Shown one piece after another: positions 31,703-34,385 of a DNA stretch of 34,385 nt. The notes under the pieces are model-generated. The model saw nothing but the letters and a program-made list of their open reading frames with translations, did not search any database and was not told the origin of the DNA. The translations under genes were made by a program, and so were the position numbers. Location: NCBI GenBank assembly GCA_041591635.1, contig JBFHRO010000005.1, positions 1-34,385 of the forward strand, given 5' to 3'. How positions within the stretch are numbered: the first letter of the stretch is position 1; every line of letters begins with the position of its first letter. The stretch is from JACKOD01 sp041591635. Its GTDB lineage: Bacteria > Pseudomonadota > Gammaproteobacteria > Pseudomonadales > Oleiphilaceae.

Positions 31703-32887
31703 TCAGGCAAGGGCTTTTTTGATACGGGCGACGGCTTCCTGCAATGCTTCCATGCTGGTGGCAAAACTCAGTCGCATGTGCCCGGGATTGCCGAAAGCCG
31801 AGCCGGGAACCAGCGCAACGCCGGCTTTGGTCAGCAAGTACTCGGCCATCTCGATGTCGTTGGAAATCCCTGACATCTTCTCGATAGCGCCATGAAAGCT
31901 GGGAAAGGCATAGAAAGTGCCGTCGGCGGCAATGCAGTCGATTCCCGGAATCTCGTTCAGGGCTGCGACCAGATAATCGTGGCGGCGCTTGAATTCCTGC
32001 ACCATTTCCTGCACGCACTCCTGGGGGCCGTTTAGTGCTGCCTCGGCGGCCTCCTGGGAAATCGAGGTGGGGTTAGAGGTGCTTTGTGACTGGACTTTCT
32101 TCATGGCCGCAATCACCTTGGCGGGCCCGGCGGCATAGCCAATGCGCCAACCGGTCATGGAGTAGGCTTTGGATACGCCATTAAGAACGAAGGTGCGGTC
32201 GTAGAATTCGGGCGCAACGTTGAGGATGTTTACGAAAGGCTCTGGTGTCCACAAAATCGGTTCGTACATGTCATCGGTCGCGATCAGGACGTGGGGGTGC
32301 TTTCTCAGAACTTCGGCGATCGCGGCCAATTCTTCTTTGCTGTAGGCCATGCCTGAGGGGTTTGAGGGGCTGTTGATGACAAACAACCGGGTTTTCGGCG
32401 TGATGGCGGCTTCCAGTTGCTCGGCGGTAATCTTGAAGCTGGCGGCCTGGGTGGTATTGATGATGACCGGTGTGCCCTCGGCAATGATCACCATGTCAGG
32501 ATAGGACACCCAGTAGGGGGCCGGAATGATTACCTCGTCGCCAGGATTGAGCAGTGCCAGTGCAAGATTGAAGAAGCTCTGCTTGCCACCACAGGAAACC
32601 AGAATCTGCTCGGGTTTGTAGCTAAGGCCGTTATCACGCTGAAACTTGGCAATAATGGCTTTTTTGAGTCCGGCCGTTCCGTCAACGGCGGTGTACTTGG
32701 TTTTGCCATCATGAATGGCTTTGATGGCCGCTTCCTTGATGTGCGCAGGCGTATCGAAGTCGGGCTCACCGGCGCCCAGGCCGATAATGTCCTGTCCGGC
32801 CGCTTTGAGTTCCGCCGCCTTGTTGGTTACGGCGAGCGTCGGCGATGGCTTGATGAGTTGTACACGGGTGGAGAGTTGAACGTCCAA
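31703..32887 (-). CDS. aspC: aspartate aminotransferase (class I, subgroup Ib type)
   Basis: This PLP enzyme interconverts aspartate/2-oxoglutarate and oxaloacetate/glutamate. The 394 residues show GAGEPDFDTP, GKTKYTAVDGT, PYWVSYPDM, NSPSNPSG, the Schiff-base Lys in NGVSKAYSMTGWRIGYA, and the C-terminal MRLSFATS. Residue Lys13 matches Lys12 of the Thermus Ib enzyme, so some prephenate activity is possible. The start is probably TTG at 32887 (MDVQLSTRVQLIKPSPT), with GAGGA about 7 nt before it; a GTG at 32941 would add 18 residues unlike the family. It is divergent from uvrB, with 160 nt between. Confidence 0.93.
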   Translation of the reverse strand: MDVQLSTRVQLIKPSPTLAVTNKAAELKAAGQDIIGLGAGEPDFDTPAHIKEAAIKAIHDGKTKYTAVDGTAGLKKAIIAKFQRDNGLSYKPEQILVSCGGKQSFFNLALALLNPGDEVIIPAPYWVSYPDMVIIAEGTPVIINTTQAASFKITAEQLEAAITPKTRLFVINSPSNPSGMAYSKEELAAIAEVLRKHPHVLIATDDMYEPILWTPEPFVNILNVAPEFYDRTFVLNGVSKAYSMTGWRIGYAAGPAKVIAAMKKVQSQSTSNPTSISQEAAEAALNGPQECVQEMVQEFKRRHDYLVAALNEIPGIDCIAADGTFYAFPSFHGAIEKMSGISNDIEMAEYLLTKAGVALVPGSAFGNPGHMRLSFATSMEALQEAVARIKKALA

Positions 32888-33047
32888 GCTTGCTATCCTC
32901 GGTCGGGAGTGTTCAAAATGACGGTTTGTGAGCGTTCGCACTGGCAGTGGGTCGGGTAACCCTGGCTACAGCCAAAACCGCAAAACTATAGCATGAATCC
33001 TTGCGCCACAAAACCATCAGCACGACCAATCCGGAGTCTTGAAATCC
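32888..33047. promoter_or_regulatory. aspC-uvrB divergent intergenic region
   Basis: Both promoters should lie here. A plus-strand TATAGC near 32986 with a weak upstream TGGCTA is the best uvrB candidate. I see no match to the gammaproteobacterial LexA operator (CTGT-N8-ACAG), which controls uvrB in E. coli. Confidence 0.35.
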
Positions 33048-34385
33048 ATGTTCGAAGAGTTTTCAGTGGTGTCGAAATTCGCGCCTGCGGGTGATCAGCC
33101 CGAGGCCATTCGGCAGCTGGTCGAGGGCATTCAGGCCGGCCTGTCTCATCAGACGTTGCTCGGTGTCACGGGTTCGGGGAAAACCTTCACCATGGCGAAT
33201 GTGATTGCCGCGGTTAAGCGCCCAACCATCATCATGGCACACAACAAAACGCTGGCAGCCCAGCTCTATGGCGAATTCAAGGAATTCTTTCCCCACAATG
33301 CGGTGGAGTATTTCGTTTCTTATTATGACTACTATCAGCCGGAGGCTTATGTACCAGCCTCTGATACCTTTATCGAAAAAGACGCCTCGATCAACGAGCA
33401 TATTGAGCAAATGCGGTTGTCGGCGACCAAGGCTCTGCTGGAGCGCCGCGATGCCATCATCGTTGCCACGGTATCGGCCATTTATGGCCTGGGTGACCCT
33501 CAGTCCTATCTGCAGATGATGCTGCACGTCGCGCGTGGCGATCGCATTGATCAGCGCGGCATTTTGCGTCGCCTGGCCGAGTTGCAGTACACCCGTAACG
33601 ACATCGAATTACATCGGGCGAATTACCGGGTAAAAGGCGATGTGATCGATATCTTTCCGGCCGAGTCAGAGAAGGAGGCGATACGCATTGAGCTGTTTGA
33701 TGATGAAGTCGAGAACATCAGCCTGTTTGACCCGCTGACCGGGGAAGTCATACGCCGCATTCCGCGTGCCACCATTTATCCCAAGTCGCACTACGTGACA
33801 CCGCGGGAAACCATTATAGCCGCCACCGATGCGATCAAGGCCGAGCTTGACACCCGCCTTGCCTGGCTGCGTGAAAACAACAAGCTCGTTGAGTTGCAAC
33901 GCCTGGAAGAGCGCACCCGCTACGACATTGAAATGATGCTGGAGCTGGGATACTGCAATGGCATTGAAAACTATTCCCGCTATTTATCGGGGCGCGAGCC
34001 CGGCTCGCCGCCGCCAACCCTGTTTGATTATCTGCCGCCCGATGCCTTGCTGATTATCGATGAATCGCACGTCACCATTCCTCAAATCGGCGCTATGTAC
34101 CGTGGCGACAGGTCACGCAAGGAAACCCTGGTGGCCTACGGCTTTCGTTTACCTTCGGCGCTGGACAATCGCCCCATGCGTTTCGATGAGTGGGAGCGTA
34201 TTGCACCGCAGATGATTATGGTGTCAGCCACCCCCTCCGAGTATGAAGCAAACCATGCCGGGCGCGTAGTGGAACAGGTCGTGCGCCCGACCGGGCTGGT
34301 AGACCCGATGATTGAGGTGCGCCCGGCAACCACCCAGGTGGATGATCTGCTGTCGCAGATCAGTGAACGTGTGGCAGTAAATGAG
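33048..34385 (+). CDS. uvrB: excinuclease ABC subunit B (3' end beyond the window)
   Basis: UvrB is the damage-verifying helicase-like core of nucleotide excision repair, loading with UvrA and recruiting UvrC. The frame is open for 446 codons to the window edge; the full protein is usually about 670 residues. Visible features are Walker A GVTGSGKT with Lys45 (same as E. coli), the DNA-clamping beta-hairpin YYDYYQPEAYVP, the YGLGDP block, Walker B LLIIDESHVTIPQ and MVSATPSEYE. The start at 33048 (MFEEFSVVSKFAPAGDQPEA) fits the family; GGAG is about 12 nt upstream, slightly far. The last helicase motifs and UVR domain lie outside the window. Confidence 0.97.
   Translation, partial: MFEEFSVVSKFAPAGDQPEAIRQLVEGIQAGLSHQTLLGVTGSGKTFTMANVIAAVKRPTIIMAHNKTLAAQLYGEFKEFFPHNAVEYFVSYYDYYQPEAYVPASDTFIEKDASINEHIEQMRLSATKALLERRDAIIVATVSAIYGLGDPQSYLQMMLHVARGDRIDQRGILRRLAELQYTRNDIELHRANYRVKGDVIDIFPAESEKEAIRIELFDDEVENISLFDPLTGEVIRRIPRATIYPKSHYVTPRETIIAATDAIKAELDTRLAWLRENNKLVELQRLEERTRYDIEMMLELGYCNGIENYSRYLSGREPGSPPPTLFDYLPPDALLIIDESHVTIPQIGAMYRGDRSRKETLVAYGFRLPSALDNRPMRFDEWERIAPQMIMVSATPSEYEANHAGRVVEQVVRPTGLVDPMIEVRPATTQVDDLLSQISERVAVNE

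Noticed and set aside
32888..32941. GTG start of aspC at 32941
   Set aside because: The TTG at 32887 has GAGGA at the right distance and gives the conserved MDVQLSTRVQ-type start.
1..34385. Mobile element, prophage, CRISPR array or genomic-island boundary, including at the tRNA-Asn 3' end
   Set aside because: There are no transposase, integrase or Cas-like proteins, no spaced repeats, and no direct copy of the tRNA 3' end found by eye within the window.

Overview
This is an ordinary-looking chromosomal stretch of a gammaproteobacterium, about 34 kb with 28 protein genes, one tRNA and one riboswitch. I see no phage, insertion sequence, CRISPR array or toxin cassette. The order gyrA-serC-pheA-hisC-tyrA::aroA-cmk-rpsA-ihfB-lapA-lapB-pyrF is the aromatic supraoperon layout known from Pseudomonas and its relatives. 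A MotY flagellar protein, a VolA/Pla-1-type surface lipase and a tRNA-Asn/aspC/uvrB neighbourhood also fit an aquatic member of Pseudomonadales/Cellvibrionales. That placement is inferred from gene content only.

Layout. 1-2050: the end of motY, then argG, closed by a terminator shared with the next gene. 2063-6181 (minus): a 1015-residue lipase lipoprotein and an enoyl-CoA hydratase/isomerase. 6425-8824 (plus): class I fumarase and purU. 8885-10153 (minus): a REC-REC-GGDEF diguanylate cyclase. 10444-24161 (plus): the long housekeeping block, from DNA gyrase A through serine and aromatic amino acid synthesis, CMP kinase, ribosomal protein S1, IHF beta and the LapA/LapB lipopolysaccharide regulators to OMP decarboxylase. 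24195-25505 (minus): an iron-storage group, bfd followed by two complementary bacterioferritin subunits. 25654-31201 (minus): a five-gene vitamin B12 uptake operon (btuB, tonB, btuF, btuD, btuC) under a cobalamin riboswitch. 31540-31615 (minus): tRNA-Asn with a strong promoter. 31703-32887 (minus): aspartate aminotransferase. 33048 to the end (plus): uvrB, cut by the window edge.

How the genes work together. BtuB takes cobalamin across the outer membrane using energy from its own TonB, BtuF binds it in the periplasm, and BtuCD moves it into the cytoplasm; the riboswitch shuts the operon off when B12 is plentiful. Next door, one bacterioferritin subunit keeps the iron-oxidising site and the other keeps the haem ligand. 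Bfd, behind a promoter with an adjacent Fur-like site, would release the stored iron. In the aromatic block, SerC, the PheA P-protein, a HisC-family aminotransferase and a TyrA-AroA fusion cover the chorismate branch steps to phenylalanine and tyrosine.

The most interesting items are regulatory or architectural: the split-function bacterioferritin pair, an 11-bp inverted repeat whose arm contains the tRNA-Asn -35 element, a structured tRNA trailer that ends about 50 nt before the B12 riboswitch, and a structured rpsA leader. I did not find a clearly undescribed system.
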